From assembly GCA_027008665.1 (NCBI GenBank), contig JALVEA010000078.1, forward strand, positions 1 to 15,239: a stretch of DNA of 15,239 bases, in the 5' to 3' direction. The notes under the pieces were generated by a model. The model was not told where the DNA came from, did not search any database, and worked only from the letters and a program-made list of their open reading frames with translations. Source of the DNA: Thiotrichaceae bacterium. GTDB taxonomy: Bacteria; Pseudomonadota; Gammaproteobacteria; Thiotrichales; Thiotrichaceae. Position 1 is the first letter of the stretch. Every line of letters begins with the position of its first letter. This document shows, piece after piece, positions 6,892 through 14,801 of the stretch. A program made the position numbers and the translations under genes.

Positions 6892-7797
6892 CTAAGTTAA
6901 GATTTCCTTAATTGTTTCAAGAGGAAGATCAGTAATCTCAGCAATTATTTGCTGATCAAGACCTTGTTTAGCTAGTTTTTTAACAAGTTTTATCATTTTC
7001 AGATGATTATTTTGACGTTCCTGCTTAATCCCTTGTTCAATGCCTTCTTCACGTCCTTTGATTTTACCAATGACATAGGTGGATTGATACAAACTTGCTT
7101 GATGATGCAAATCGGTCTGATGTCGTTCATAGTGTTGTTTTTCTTCCTCGGACATTTTCAAATAATCCAATGTTTCCTTGGCTTTTTTTAATCCTTTGGC
7201 AGTAAAGTCATCTTTAATCTCTTCATTTTTTAGAAAATAAATCCATTGGTCGAGTTTATCTTTAGCGACATCATCAAAGTTTTTTACCTTTATTAGATAA
7301 TACTCTGGGTATATTTTTTCTACTGAGGTGGTTTTATATAGTTTTTGTTGTTCACTATTAAGCTTTAGGCGGGTTTTATTATGCAGACCAATAAAATTAG
7401 TGTTGCCTTTATAGATGTAATCATCACCATCCCCAAAGTCAAAGTAGAGAATATTCACCGAAATTACCTTGCTAACCTCAGCATACGCCATACTTTCTTG
7501 CATATGTTCCGCAATTGCCTTGCTAGAGGCATAGAGAATACGGTGTAGATAATCTAGTTCACGACTATATTGAATTTCAATAAGAATAAGTTTATTACTT
7601 GAATCTCTCACTTTAATATCAAGGCGATTAAACTTATCACTTTTGCAGTCTTTATTGCTTTCACTTTCTAACACTTCAATAATGCTAATATCTTCAAATA
7701 ATAGCTCGGATAAAAATCCTTCTAAAATACTAAAGTTTGCTTTACTGCGTAGAATACGCTTAATAGCCCAGTCAAAGCTGACTAATTTTCGTTTCAT
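6892..7797 (-). CDS. Rpn-family recombination-promoting nuclease / putative transposase (PD-(D/E)XK)
   Basis: A 301-residue protein of the Rpn/YhgA-like group, often annotated 'Rpn family recombination-promoting nuclease/putative transposase'. The N-terminal nuclease core includes FDWAIKRILR and then the catalytic-type set D60 (RLDIKVRD) and E74-x-Q76 (LILIEIQYSRE), the D...ExQ variant of the PD-(D/E)XK fold. YLHRILYASSKAI follows. The C-terminus is a charged helix (GREEGIEQGIKQERQNN) ending LPLETIKEIL, typical of the family. Known E. coli Rpn proteins are DNA endonucleases that increase recombination. An AAGGAG (7803-7808) lies 5 bases before the ATG, and the gene starts only 19 bases after bamB. 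It occupies the usual place of der and looks like an accessory insertion riding on the operon. No terminal repeats were found. Confidence 0.88.
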   Translation of the reverse strand: MKRKLVSFDWAIKRILRSKANFSILEGFLSELLFEDISIIEVLESESNKDCKSDKFNRLDIKVRDSSNKLILIEIQYSRELDYLHRILYASSKAIAEHMQESMAYAEVSKVISVNILYFDFGDGDDYIYKGNTNFIGLHNKTRLKLNSEQQKLYKTTSVEKIYPEYYLIKVKNFDDVAKDKLDQWIYFLKNEEIKDDFTAKGLKKAKETLDYLKMSEEEKQHYERHQTDLHHQASLYQSTYVIGKIKGREEGIEQGIKQERQNNHLKMIKLVKKLAKQGLDQQIIAEITDLPLETIKEILT

Positions 7798-7816
7798 GTT
7801 TACTCCTTAACAGCAG

Positions 7817-8992
7817 TTATGGTACTGTTATTGCACTGAGTATTCCACTGCGCCCTAGGCTATAAACTGTCTTCCCGTCTACCTTTGATGCGATATGATA
7901 GCCTTCTGGATCACCTTTTATGCGTGCTACAAATTGTCCGTTTTGAGTATTGATAAAATGTAAATTACCTTTTCTATCTCCAACCACGATTAAATTTGAA
8001 CCAATAAGTGTGGGTGCTGTGGGCGCTCTACCAACTAGGTCATCCATTTTCCAAAGAGGGTTGCCTGTTTGTGGTTCTAATCGCCAAATATTACCTGCTT
8101 CATCAGTGGTGTATACACCCTCAATATTTGCATCAGCTCCTGTATAGGAGGAGTGTTTTTTTGCCCAATGAACTTTGCCTGTTTTTAAGTCAACCCCAGA
8201 GATTCGCCCATGAAAGCTAGTTGTGAATAGAGCGCTACCTAATGGGCTAAGTTTGCCATCTACATCAACCATTTTATCTAATTCATTACTACCACGGGGC
8301 AGTGTTAGAGTGGTTTCCCATACAGCCGTTCCATTTTGTAGTTCGTAAGCGGCTAGCTTGCCATTATCAAATCCTGCGACCACATAAGGACCAACGATAA
8401 TAGGAACGCTTGCGCCATATAAAGAAAGTACAGGTGTTAATTGCTGTTGTTGCCAAATAATATTACCTGTTTTTGTTGCTAGGCCATGCAGTTTGCCATC
8501 AATAGTACGAAATATTATGCGTCCATTTTTTGCAATGGATAGACTAAGAATTTCAGTGTTTAAATGCTTAATCCATAATGTTTTGCCTGTCTTTTCATTA
8601 AGAGCGAGGGCATTACCATGGTCTGTTCCTAAAAAAACAACCCCATTGCCACCATTGACCCCCCCACTGATTTTTTCGCTAATAGATTGATGCCAAAGGG
8701 GCTTACCCGTTACTTTATCCCACGCGCTAATTTTTTTACCACCTGCAACAATAACGGCGTTGTTAGTTAGATAAGGGTGAATTTTACTATTTGCAGAGAC
8801 ACTATCGGTTTGTACTTTCCACTGTGTTTTAACAGTAAGACTAGAGCTAATATCTTTAAGTTTTTTAAGTGGAGTAATGGCTTCTTGCTGTGAAAAAAGC
8901 TGACTACCTGCATTTTGTCCGCTACATCCTTGCAAGCTGAACAATAGAATAATTGTCCATAAAACAGATTGTACGGGTAGTCTTTTTTTCAC
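7817..8992 (-). CDS. bamB: Outer membrane protein assembly factor BamB (lipoprotein, beta-propeller)
   Basis: BamB is the periplasmic lipoprotein of the BAM complex. It binds BamA and helps fold outer-membrane beta-barrel proteins. The 391-residue chain has a lipoprotein signal with lipobox LQGC (C23) and then an eight-bladed PQQ-like propeller. Its blades show as repeated 'ALNEKTGKTLW', 'GLATKTGNIIW', 'GVDLKTGKVHW' and 'RLEPQTGNPLW' units. The start codon is GTG (8990-8992), since no ATG occurs near the signal peptide. AAGGAG at 9003-9008 lies inside the last codons of yfgM. The gap to yfgM is 5 bases, indicating translational coupling. Der normally follows in relatives; here an rpn-like gene does. 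Confidence 0.95.
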   Translation of the reverse strand: MKKRLPVQSVLWTIILLFSLQGCSGQNAGSQLFSQQEAITPLKKLKDISSSLTVKTQWKVQTDSVSANSKIHPYLTNNAVIVAGGKKISAWDKVTGKPLWHQSISEKISGGVNGGNGVVFLGTDHGNALALNEKTGKTLWIKHLNTEILSLSIAKNGRIIFRTIDGKLHGLATKTGNIIWQQQQLTPVLSLYGASVPIIVGPYVVAGFDNGKLAAYELQNGTAVWETTLTLPRGSNELDKMVDVDGKLSPLGSALFTTSFHGRISGVDLKTGKVHWAKKHSSYTGADANIEGVYTTDEAGNIWRLEPQTGNPLWKMDDLVGRAPTAPTLIGSNLIVVGDRKGNLHFINTQNGQFVARIKGDPEGYHIASKVDGKTVYSLGRSGILSAITVP

Positions 8993-8997
8993 CTTTT

Positions 8998-9615
8998 TTA
9001 TGCTCCTTCTCCAAGATTACTACGCTTCATTTTTAAGAACTTTACTGAATCCCCACCTGCACTGAGAATAGCACGATCATAAGATTGCCTCGCTTGATCA
9101 AGCTCTTTTTTTGCTAAATGCAAATCTCCTTTTAGCTCTTCAACCAGCGAGGTATAGGCAGAAGGTAGTGTTTTATTAAGTAAGTTGCTGGCTTGATCTA
9201 ATTCACCTTCTGTAATCAGCATACGCGCTAAACGCAAGGTAGCAATGCGTGAAATATTCACTTCCTTAGAGTTTGTGGCATTACGCAATGCTGCAATAGC
9301 AGATTCACTGTCTTTTGCATCTTTTGCCTTTTCCAAGAATGCAAAAGCAGCATAAGGCGTTGAGCCATAATCATTAATTAATTTATCAAGAGTCCCTGCT
9401 TTGTCAATAGCAGTACCTGTGCTAATTTTTGAAAAAAGAGCAGATGCTTCTTCTGATTGTGTCACTTGATAGGCCTGCCACTGTTGCCAGCCAAAGGTAC
9501 CTGCAATAGCCAAAGCAATACCAGCTAAAACAGAACTACCATTGTCTTTCCACCATTGTTTTATTTCTTCTGCTTTTTCTTCATCTGTTTTTAAGCCAGT
9601 CATTAAATCGGTCAT
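8998..9615 (-). CDS. yfgM: YfgM-family inner-membrane ancillary chaperone (TPR)
   Basis: YfgM is an inner-membrane protein with a large periplasmic TPR-like domain. In E. coli it associates with PpiD at the SecYEG translocon and takes part in periplasmic chaperoning; it has also been linked to RcsB regulation. This 205-residue protein opens with the family signature DEEKAEEIKQWWKDNG (11-26), then a transmembrane helix (about 27-43), a coiled/TPR segment (WQAYQVTQSEEASALF) and further helical repeats. AAGGGG at 9622-9627 stands 6 bases before the ATG used, supporting this start over the Met at residue 5. It sits 16 bases after hisS and 5 before bamB, the standard order. Confidence 0.93.
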   Translation of the reverse strand: MTDLMTGLKTDEEKAEEIKQWWKDNGSSVLAGIALAIAGTFGWQQWQAYQVTQSEEASALFSKISTGTAIDKAGTLDKLINDYGSTPYAAFAFLEKAKDAKDSESAIAALRNATNSKEVNISRIATLRLARMLITEGELDQASNLLNKTLPSAYTSLVEELKGDLHLAKKELDQARQSYDRAILSAGGDSVKFLKMKRSNLGEGA

Positions 9616-9631
9616 ATGCTTCCCCTTGATA

Positions 9632-10906
9632 TTATGTCAGTATATTTTTTTGAATGAAGTTATTTAATTCGTGCTGTGAAAGAGTGAGTTGTTCAGTACG
9701 ATGACGCAATGCTTTTATGGTAATACTGTTTTCTTCAATTTCACGATCACCGAGGATAATAGCATATTCTGCTCCTGATTTATCAGCACGCTTTATTTGT
9801 GCTTTAAGGCTTCCTGCGGCTAGATTGCATTGTAAAGACAGGTGAGCATGAGTATCACGTAGCGTCTCGGCAAGTTTTACTCCTGCTATTTGTGCCTCTT
9901 CTCCTGCTAATATAAGATAAATATGTGGTTTTAATGCAGGCGTTTGGATTTTTTGAGATTCCATCAATAATAATAAACGCTCTAAACCAATGCCAAAGCC
10001 GCAGGCTGGAGTTTCTCGACCACCGAGTTGTTTGACCAGTCCATCATAACGCCCCCCTGCACAGATTGTCCCTTGTGCGCCTAGCTCCTCTGTTACCCAT
10101 TCAAAGACAGTGCGATTATAATAATCAATGCCACGTACCAGACGTGGATTAATTTCATAGTCTATTTCTAAACTATCTAAACGAGCGCGTAATCCTTCAA
10201 AATGTTGTTTAGATTCTTGATCTAAATACTCGATTAGATTTGGCGCTGCTGCGACAAGATCTTTTAAATTAGGATTTTTTGTATCTAAAATACGCAATGG
10301 ATTTTTATGTAAACGGTGCTGCGAATCTTCATCTAATTGATCATAATGTGCAGAAAAATAGTCAATGAGCACCTTACGGTATTGTTGACGCGCCTCATCA
10401 CTGCCGAGTGTATTTAATTGCAGTTTAATATTTTTAAGACCTAATTGTTTCCACAGGCGCGCAGCAAGGACAATGACCTCAGCATCAATATCAGGGGTTG
10501 CGACACCATAGGTTTCTATACCTGCCTGATAAAATTGACGATAACGTCCTTTTTGTGGACGCTCATGGCGAAACATAGCCCCTGTATACCAAATACGTTG
10601 TTGCTGATTATGCAGTAAACCATGTTGAATACCTGCACGTACACAGCTTGCTGTCCCTTCGGGGCGCATGGATAAGCTATCACCATTACGATCTGTAAAG
10701 GTATACATTTCCTTTTCCACAATATCTGTTACTTCGCCAATGCCACGCGAAAATAATTCGGTCGGTTCAATAATGGGAGTGCGGAGTTCTCGATAGCCGT
10801 AACTATTAAATAATCTACGAATTGTTGTTTCTAAATATTGCCAAGAAGCAGATTGTGAGGGAAGAATATCGTGCATCCCTCGTATTGATTGGATATTTTT
10901 TGCCAT
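9632..10906 (-). CDS. hisS: Histidine--tRNA ligase
   Basis: A class II aminoacyl-tRNA synthetase that charges tRNA-His. At 424 residues it equals the E. coli enzyme in length. Visible elements are the N-terminal IQSIRGMHDILP, motif 1 (about 40-58), motif 2 with WYTGAMFRHERPQKGRYRQF (107-126), and the HisA motif LVRGIDYYNRTVFEW (256-270), in which R259 contacts histidine. Motif 3 is GFGIGLERLLLL (303-314), and an anticodon-binding HGTP domain covers about 330-420. It begins 7 bases after rodZ without a Shine-Dalgarno, so coupling to rodZ translation is likely. In many gammaproteobacteria ispG lies between rodZ and hisS. Here there is no room for it. Confidence 0.97.
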   Translation of the reverse strand: MAKNIQSIRGMHDILPSQSASWQYLETTIRRLFNSYGYRELRTPIIEPTELFSRGIGEVTDIVEKEMYTFTDRNGDSLSMRPEGTASCVRAGIQHGLLHNQQQRIWYTGAMFRHERPQKGRYRQFYQAGIETYGVATPDIDAEVIVLAARLWKQLGLKNIKLQLNTLGSDEARQQYRKVLIDYFSAHYDQLDEDSQHRLHKNPLRILDTKNPNLKDLVAAAPNLIEYLDQESKQHFEGLRARLDSLEIDYEINPRLVRGIDYYNRTVFEWVTEELGAQGTICAGGRYDGLVKQLGGRETPACGFGIGLERLLLLMESQKIQTPALKPHIYLILAGEEAQIAGVKLAETLRDTHAHLSLQCNLAAGSLKAQIKRADKSGAEYAIILGDREIEENSITIKALRHRTEQLTLSQHELNNFIQKNILT

Positions 10907-10913
10907 AAGTTAT

Positions 10914-11894
10914 TTATTCTATTTTGAAAGTAGCGACACTTCCTACCGTATATTTTGTGATATCTAGACGTGTTCCTTCAACGTAAATTTCAATACCTTT
11001 CGCCTTTCCAATACGAAAGGTAAGCGGTGTTTTTAGTCTAAGTTTCTTTTCAGTACCTGCAGGCGAGAGAGCCTCGAAAACAGTCTTTCGTTTATTATCT
11101 CTAATTCTCATCCAAACTTCTTTTTTAAACACAAACCTTAATTTTGTACCTTCTTTATTTTCTTTGGTATTTTTTTCAGGATCCTCTGTCTCTTTTGCTT
11201 CAGCTATATTTTTTTCATCTGTAGCGTCTGGATTATCTTTTTGCTCTTTATCTAGGGTGCTATCTTTAGCTTGTTTCGATGCTGTCTCAGATAATGCCAC
11301 CGAATCAGAGTTTTTAGTAGCTGTCCCCGAATCCTTAGGAGGCTTTTCTGCTTCATATCCAGGTAGAGGCTCGGGTTTTTCGATTTGATTAGCCATCGAA
11401 AGATCTTTATTATAATTTTTCTGAGCCGTCTGTTTGGAAAATCCAATCCATGTCTCACTGATCCAACTATTCACAGCAGGTATCATGCTAAGAGCTGCTA
11501 AAGAAACCAATAATAAAGCAATTAATCCTAGCCGTAGTGTTGTTGCGGAAATGGGGGGTTTGGCTAAATTGTCAGTATTGGGTTTGAAATGGTATTCTAA
11601 ATCTTGTGGAGCCACGCCACGTTGAGCCTCATAAAGCTCAATAATTTCTTTAGAGTCAATTTCTGCAAATTTAGCATAACTGCGTAGATAGCCTCGAATA
11701 TAAGGGGACTCAGGCAGTCTGTCAAAATCCTCATCCTCTAATGCTTGAATGATTGCTGGAGATAAACAAAGTGCTTCAGCTACCTCATAAATATCGTATC
11801 CATTTTGTTCTCTATAGCTTTTTAAAAGTGAACCGAGTTTCCCTTCAATTTTTTCCTTAGTTTGCTGCTCTGCTTCTACTTTTGTCTCTGACAT
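10914..11894 (-). CDS. rodZ: Cytoskeletal/cell-shape protein RodZ
   Basis: RodZ links the MreB cytoskeleton to the cell-wall elongation complex. The 326-residue protein has a cytoplasmic HTH_25 domain (about 18-90; LGSLLKSYREQNGYDIYEVA, SPYIRGYLRSYAKF) and a transmembrane helix (about 119-140). A long periplasmic linker rich in Lys, Glu, Asp, Ser and Thr (about 150-248) and a C-terminal DUF4115 beta-domain (about 250-325; VWMRIRDNKRKTVFEA, RIGKAKGIEIYVEG) complete it. The domain order matches E. coli RodZ. The Shine-Dalgarno is weak. It lies 122 bases downstream of pilW, across a strong dyad, so it may have its own promoter, and 7 bases before hisS. Confidence 0.93.
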   Translation of the reverse strand: MSETKVEAEQQTKEKIEGKLGSLLKSYREQNGYDIYEVAEALCLSPAIIQALEDEDFDRLPESPYIRGYLRSYAKFAEIDSKEIIELYEAQRGVAPQDLEYHFKPNTDNLAKPPISATTLRLGLIALLLVSLAALSMIPAVNSWISETWIGFSKQTAQKNYNKDLSMANQIEKPEPLPGYEAEKPPKDSGTATKNSDSVALSETASKQAKDSTLDKEQKDNPDATDEKNIAEAKETEDPEKNTKENKEGTKLRFVFKKEVWMRIRDNKRKTVFEALSPAGTEKKLRLKTPLTFRIGKAKGIEIYVEGTRLDITKYTVGSVATFKIE

Positions 11895-11961
11895 TATCCG
11901 TAAGCCTTAGTCTATCCGTGTTAGTGGTATGGATTTTTATAACGATACAAGCAAGTTCTAA

Positions 11962-11994
11962 GTTAATCAATCTATACAATATAGATTGATTGAC
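11962..11994. promoter_or_regulatory. Long AT-rich dyad in the rodZ leader
   Basis: Arms 11962-11976 (GTTAATCAATCTATA) and 11980-11994 (TATAGATTGATTGAC) form a 15-bp stem with one G-U pair and a 3-base CAA loop. It lies between the pilW stop (12017) and the rodZ start (11894). No U-run follows on either strand, so it is not a textbook terminator. It could be an operator, an attenuator or a processing site that separates pilW from rodZ expression. Confidence 0.6.
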
Positions 11995-12016
11995 TACTTA
12001 AAACTTCCTGATCAGT

Positions 12017-12763
12017 TTATTTAGAGAATAAATGAAGTTTCTTTTCTAAACAACGATCAGCTTTATCTGTATTTCCCAATTGTGTATTAATTTGAGTACA
12101 TAATGCTAATGATTCTACTGAAGGTAAATTATTATCATCATATCGTAATAAAAATGCCTGCGCTTTTGCAAAACTACCTTGATCATAGTTTAATTTTGCC
12201 ATTTCGAATAGAGCAGAGCCGAAATTAGTCTTTTTGCTCAACGCCTTGCGGAAATATTGTTCAGCTTTTATGTCATTTTGCATTTTTCGTGAGCATATAC
12301 CAGCGTTGGTATAAGCAAATTCAGGTGTTTTATAAAAGGGACTTTTTGATGCAAGCTCAAATTGTTTCAGCGCCTCATCATAGTGGCCTGTTTGACAAAG
12401 ATGGGAACCATAATTATTGAGTAGACTAGGGTCTTTATGATTTATTTTAACTGCTTTTTTAAAATATCTAGTGGCAGCATCCATATCACCTATTTTTTGT
12501 TTTAATAAGGCATAGGAATGATTGACTTTGCTCGAATTTGGATCTTGTTTTAAAGCCTTTTCTAATTTCTGATTAGCCAATGTTAGCCGACCCATTTGCA
12601 AATATTTAGCACCTAATTCGGCGTTGTAACGTGCTGCACTGTTTTTATCTGCCTTTTTGCTTTGTGAGCTACAGCCACTCAACAAACCAAGTGAGGTGCT
12701 GAAAACAAGTAGTAGTAGCATCACTCTAAGAAAATTATTTATTATTATTTTTATTGCCAACAT
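12017..12763 (-). CDS. pilW: Type IV pilus biogenesis/stability lipoprotein PilW/PilF (TPR)
   Basis: PilW/PilF is an outer-membrane lipoprotein pilotin that brings the secretin PilQ to the outer membrane and assembles it during type IV pilus biogenesis. The 248-residue protein carries a signal peptide with lipobox LSGC (C31). At least four TPR units follow, for example YNAELGAKYLQMGRLTLANQ, DMDAATRYFKKAVKINHKDP, LLNNYGSHLCQTGHYDEALK and FAYTNAGICSRK. LLNNYGSHLCQTG matches the PilF signature 'NNYG.FLC..G'. It begins 6 bases after the rlmN stop with only a weak ribosome binding site, in the usual rlmN-pilW-rodZ order. The N-terminal positive stretch is short, and an alternative ATG at residue 15 would remove it. 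Confidence 0.92.
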   Translation of the reverse strand: MLAIKIIINNFLRVMLLLLVFSTSLGLLSGCSSQSKKADKNSAARYNAELGAKYLQMGRLTLANQKLEKALKQDPNSSKVNHSYALLKQKIGDMDAATRYFKKAVKINHKDPSLLNNYGSHLCQTGHYDEALKQFELASKSPFYKTPEFAYTNAGICSRKMQNDIKAEQYFRKALSKKTNFGSALFEMAKLNYDQGSFAKAQAFLLRYDDNNLPSVESLALCTQINTQLGNTDKADRCLEKKLHLFSK

Positions 12764-12769
12764 GATATT

Positions 12770-13888
12770 TTAAGTCTCTTTTTCTATACGCAAAAAATGA
12801 ATTTCACGACGGCTACGATCATTAACTTCTCCTGCGAGCTGTCCACAAGCCGCATCGATATCATCACCGCGTGTTCTTCTAGTAACCACAATTAATCCAG
12901 ATGCAATAAGAATATCCCTAAACTGATTGATTCGTTTTGTAGGTGAGCGTTTGTAGCGTGTGTCAGGAAAAGGATTGAATGGGATTAAATTAACCTTGCA
13001 AGGAACACCTTTAAGTGTATAAATTAATTCTCGTGCATTTTGATCACTATCATTAACCCCATCTAGCATCACATACTCAATCGTAATACGTTCTCTTGCT
13101 GCTTTACCTTTCATAAAGCGTTTACAAGAATCCATTAGCATTTTAATCGGATATTTTTTATTAATAGGAACCAGTTTGTCGCGCAGTTGATCATTGCCCG
13201 CGTGCAATGATAGCGCAAGTGATACATCAACTTCATCCCGTAAACGATCAAGTGCAGGTACAACACCCGAGGTACTGAGTGTGACCCGACGTTTGCTAAG
13301 CCCATAAGCGTTGTCGTCTAGCATTAATTTCATTGCATCAATAACAGGCTTAAAATTCAATAATGGCTCTCCCATCCCCATCATAACCACATTGCTGATC
13401 ACACGTTCACCGCCTGCTTTGGGTTGTAAGCTACGTTTAGCCGCCCAGAGTTGTCCAATAATTTCCGCTACTGTTAAATTACGGTTAAACCCTTGTCGTG
13501 CCGTTGAACAAAAAGTGCAATCTAAGGCACAGCCAACCTGTGATGAGACACATAATGTCCCACGGTCTTTTTCAGGAATAAAGACCGTTTCAATACAATT
13601 ACCATCCTCAAGACGCAATAACCATTTATGTGTACCATCGGATGACGCTTTATCAAGAACGACTTCTGGAGCGCGAATTTCTGCAAATTTTTGCAACTCA
13701 TGGCGCAATGCCTTACTGACATTGGTCATCTGATCAAAATCATCAACACAATATTGATGCATCCATTTTATAATTTGTGTTGCCCTAAATGGCTTCTCCC
13801 CTTTTTCAATAAAAAAATCTTTTAGTTTTTCAGTAGTAAAATCCAGAAGATTCACTTTTTGTTGTTGCTTTATATTTGTATTGCTCAT
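12770..13888 (-). CDS. rlmN: 23S rRNA (adenine2503-C2)/tRNA (adenine37-C2) methyltransferase
   Basis: RlmN is a radical-SAM enzyme that methylates C2 of A2503 in 23S rRNA and A37 in some tRNAs. Numbering from the farther ATG at 13921, the CxxxCxxC cluster is C131/C135/C138 in VGCALDCTFC. The methylated and resolving cysteines are C359 (DDIDAACGQL) and C124 (TLCVSSQVGC). VMMGMGEPLLN and RRVTLSTSGVVPALD are also present, as in E. coli. I chose the ATG at 13888 (372 residues; MSNTNIKQQQKVNLLDF) because it best matches family N-termini. The in-frame ATGs at 13897 and 13921 add 3 and 11 residues, and none has a good Shine-Dalgarno. It leads the minus-strand cluster; ndk, often just upstream, is absent. 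Confidence 0.95.
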   Translation of the reverse strand: MSNTNIKQQQKVNLLDFTTEKLKDFFIEKGEKPFRATQIIKWMHQYCVDDFDQMTNVSKALRHELQKFAEIRAPEVVLDKASSDGTHKWLLRLEDGNCIETVFIPEKDRGTLCVSSQVGCALDCTFCSTARQGFNRNLTVAEIIGQLWAAKRSLQPKAGGERVISNVVMMGMGEPLLNFKPVIDAMKLMLDDNAYGLSKRRVTLSTSGVVPALDRLRDEVDVSLALSLHAGNDQLRDKLVPINKKYPIKMLMDSCKRFMKGKAARERITIEYVMLDGVNDSDQNARELIYTLKGVPCKVNLIPFNPFPDTRYKRSPTKRINQFRDILIASGLIVVTRRTRGDDIDAACGQLAGEVNDRSRREIHFLRIEKET

Positions 13889-14000
13889 GGCAGGCATAAT
13901 GTATAGGGAAAAACATTGCATTTTAACAGCGATAGCCTACAAGTCATCTTTAATTTACTGATGTTACACAACCTCGGATATTAAAATCTGCAACTCTTTA

Positions 14001-14020
14001 AAAGCTATCTGTATAGCTTT
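14001..14020 (-). other. Small hairpin upstream of rlmN
   Basis: A perfect 8-bp stem AAAGCTAT / ATAGCTTT surrounds a CTGT loop. On the minus strand it is followed by TTTAAAG, so it may be a backup terminator for the SPOR lipoprotein gene, or a leader element of rlmN. Confidence 0.35.
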
Positions 14021-14048
14021 GATACACATTTTTTGGATATTTCCAAAC

Positions 14049-14084
14049 AAAAGACCTCAGTACTTTTAAGCAATGAGGTCTTTT
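14049..14084 (-). terminator. Rho-independent terminator of the SPOR lipoprotein gene
   Basis: An 11-bp stem has arms AAAAGACCTCA (14049-14059) and TGAGGTCTTTT (14074-14084) around a 14-base loop. On the minus strand the descending arm ends TTTT and continues GTTTGG, so transcripts from the SPOR lipoprotein gene could end here before rlmN. The symmetry also permits plus-strand function. The rest of 13922-14168 shows no gene. Confidence 0.7.
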
Positions 14085-14168
14085 ATTGACACTATGAACA
14101 TCTGTCTTGCCTATCGGCATTGGAAAAAGATAAATCTTTCACTCCATTCGGTAAAGGATGCCTTATTT

Positions 14169-14738
14169 TTATTTATTTTCATTAATAAAAGATGATTTTA
14201 CATAGGGGTTGTGTCGGTAGCGGTTTTTTAGAGCATAAAATACTCTTTTGGCTTCTGCTTTAGTGCTATATGGACCAATTTGAACACGATATAAGGTTTG
14301 CCCGTTACGTTGAATACTGTTTTGAATAACGGGATAACCATCTGCTACAAAAGCATTTTTGATTCTATCCGTTTTCGCTTCACTAATGCTTGCTGTTAAT
14401 TGTACAACAAATCCTTTTTGAGCTGAGTTTTTTGGTGTATTTACAGTGTCTGTTGTATAGCTTGTATCATTACTATAGCTTACTTCTGGAATATTAGTGT
14501 TATTACTGTAGTCTACTTCTGAATTAATATTACTATTGCCTCCAGAGTAAGTGTATCCATCTGTATTACTGGTATTCGTATTACTGGTATTTGTACTGGT
14601 CGTGTTTGTGCTAGTGGTATTAGTATTATAGCCCCCTGTTGCTGTGTTACGGTCATCTGTCACAGGATTAGTGCTACAAGCTACCATTGTTGTGGATAAA
14701 ATAGTGATAAAAAACAATCGATTAAGATTCGATTTCAT
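14169..14738 (-). CDS. SPOR-domain lipoprotein with Asn/Thr/Ser repeat linker
   Basis: A 189-residue protein with a lipoprotein signal (MVAC, C21), a low-complexity linker rich in Asn, Thr and Ser (about 35-105) and a C-terminal SPOR domain (about 108-185; KGFVVQLTASISEAK, LYRVQIGPYSTKAEAK, PYVKSSFI). It probably sits in the outer membrane or, if retained, the inner one, and binds denuded septal glycan. It resembles RlpA or DamX only in the SPOR part, and the RlpA barrel is missing. AAGGA at 14746-14750 lies 7 bases before the ATG. Its SPOR domain resembles that of the protein at 3742-4191, suggesting paralogues. The linker DNA has 15-base repeats (14565-14624) that could vary by slippage. 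Confidence 0.85.
   Translation of the reverse strand: MKSNLNRLFFITILSTTMVACSTNPVTDDRNTATGGYNTNTTSTNTTSTNTSNTNTSNTDGYTYSGGNSNINSEVDYSNNTNIPEVSYSNDTSYTTDTVNTPKNSAQKGFVVQLTASISEAKTDRIKNAFVADGYPVIQNSIQRNGQTLYRVQIGPYSTKAEAKRVFYALKNRYRHNPYVKSSFINENK
14565..14624 (-). repeat. 15-base tandem repeat encoding the Asn/Thr/Ser linker
   Basis: Four units of 15 bases (14565, 14580, 14595, 14610) share the core ACTGGTATT.GT, with the first two differing by one base. They encode NTSNT/TSTNT blocks. Unit length is a multiple of three, so copy-number change would lengthen or shorten the linker without breaking the frame. Confidence 0.7.
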
Positions 14739-14801
14739 ATTGATTCCTTTTGATATTTTAATTATTTTTATTAGTTATTCTTTATATCTTATAGGCTAAA
14801 A

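Noticed and set aside
13311..13733. 140-codon plus-strand frame inside rlmN
   Set aside because: It is the antisense shadow of a highly conserved rlmN region and shows no domain or start signals.
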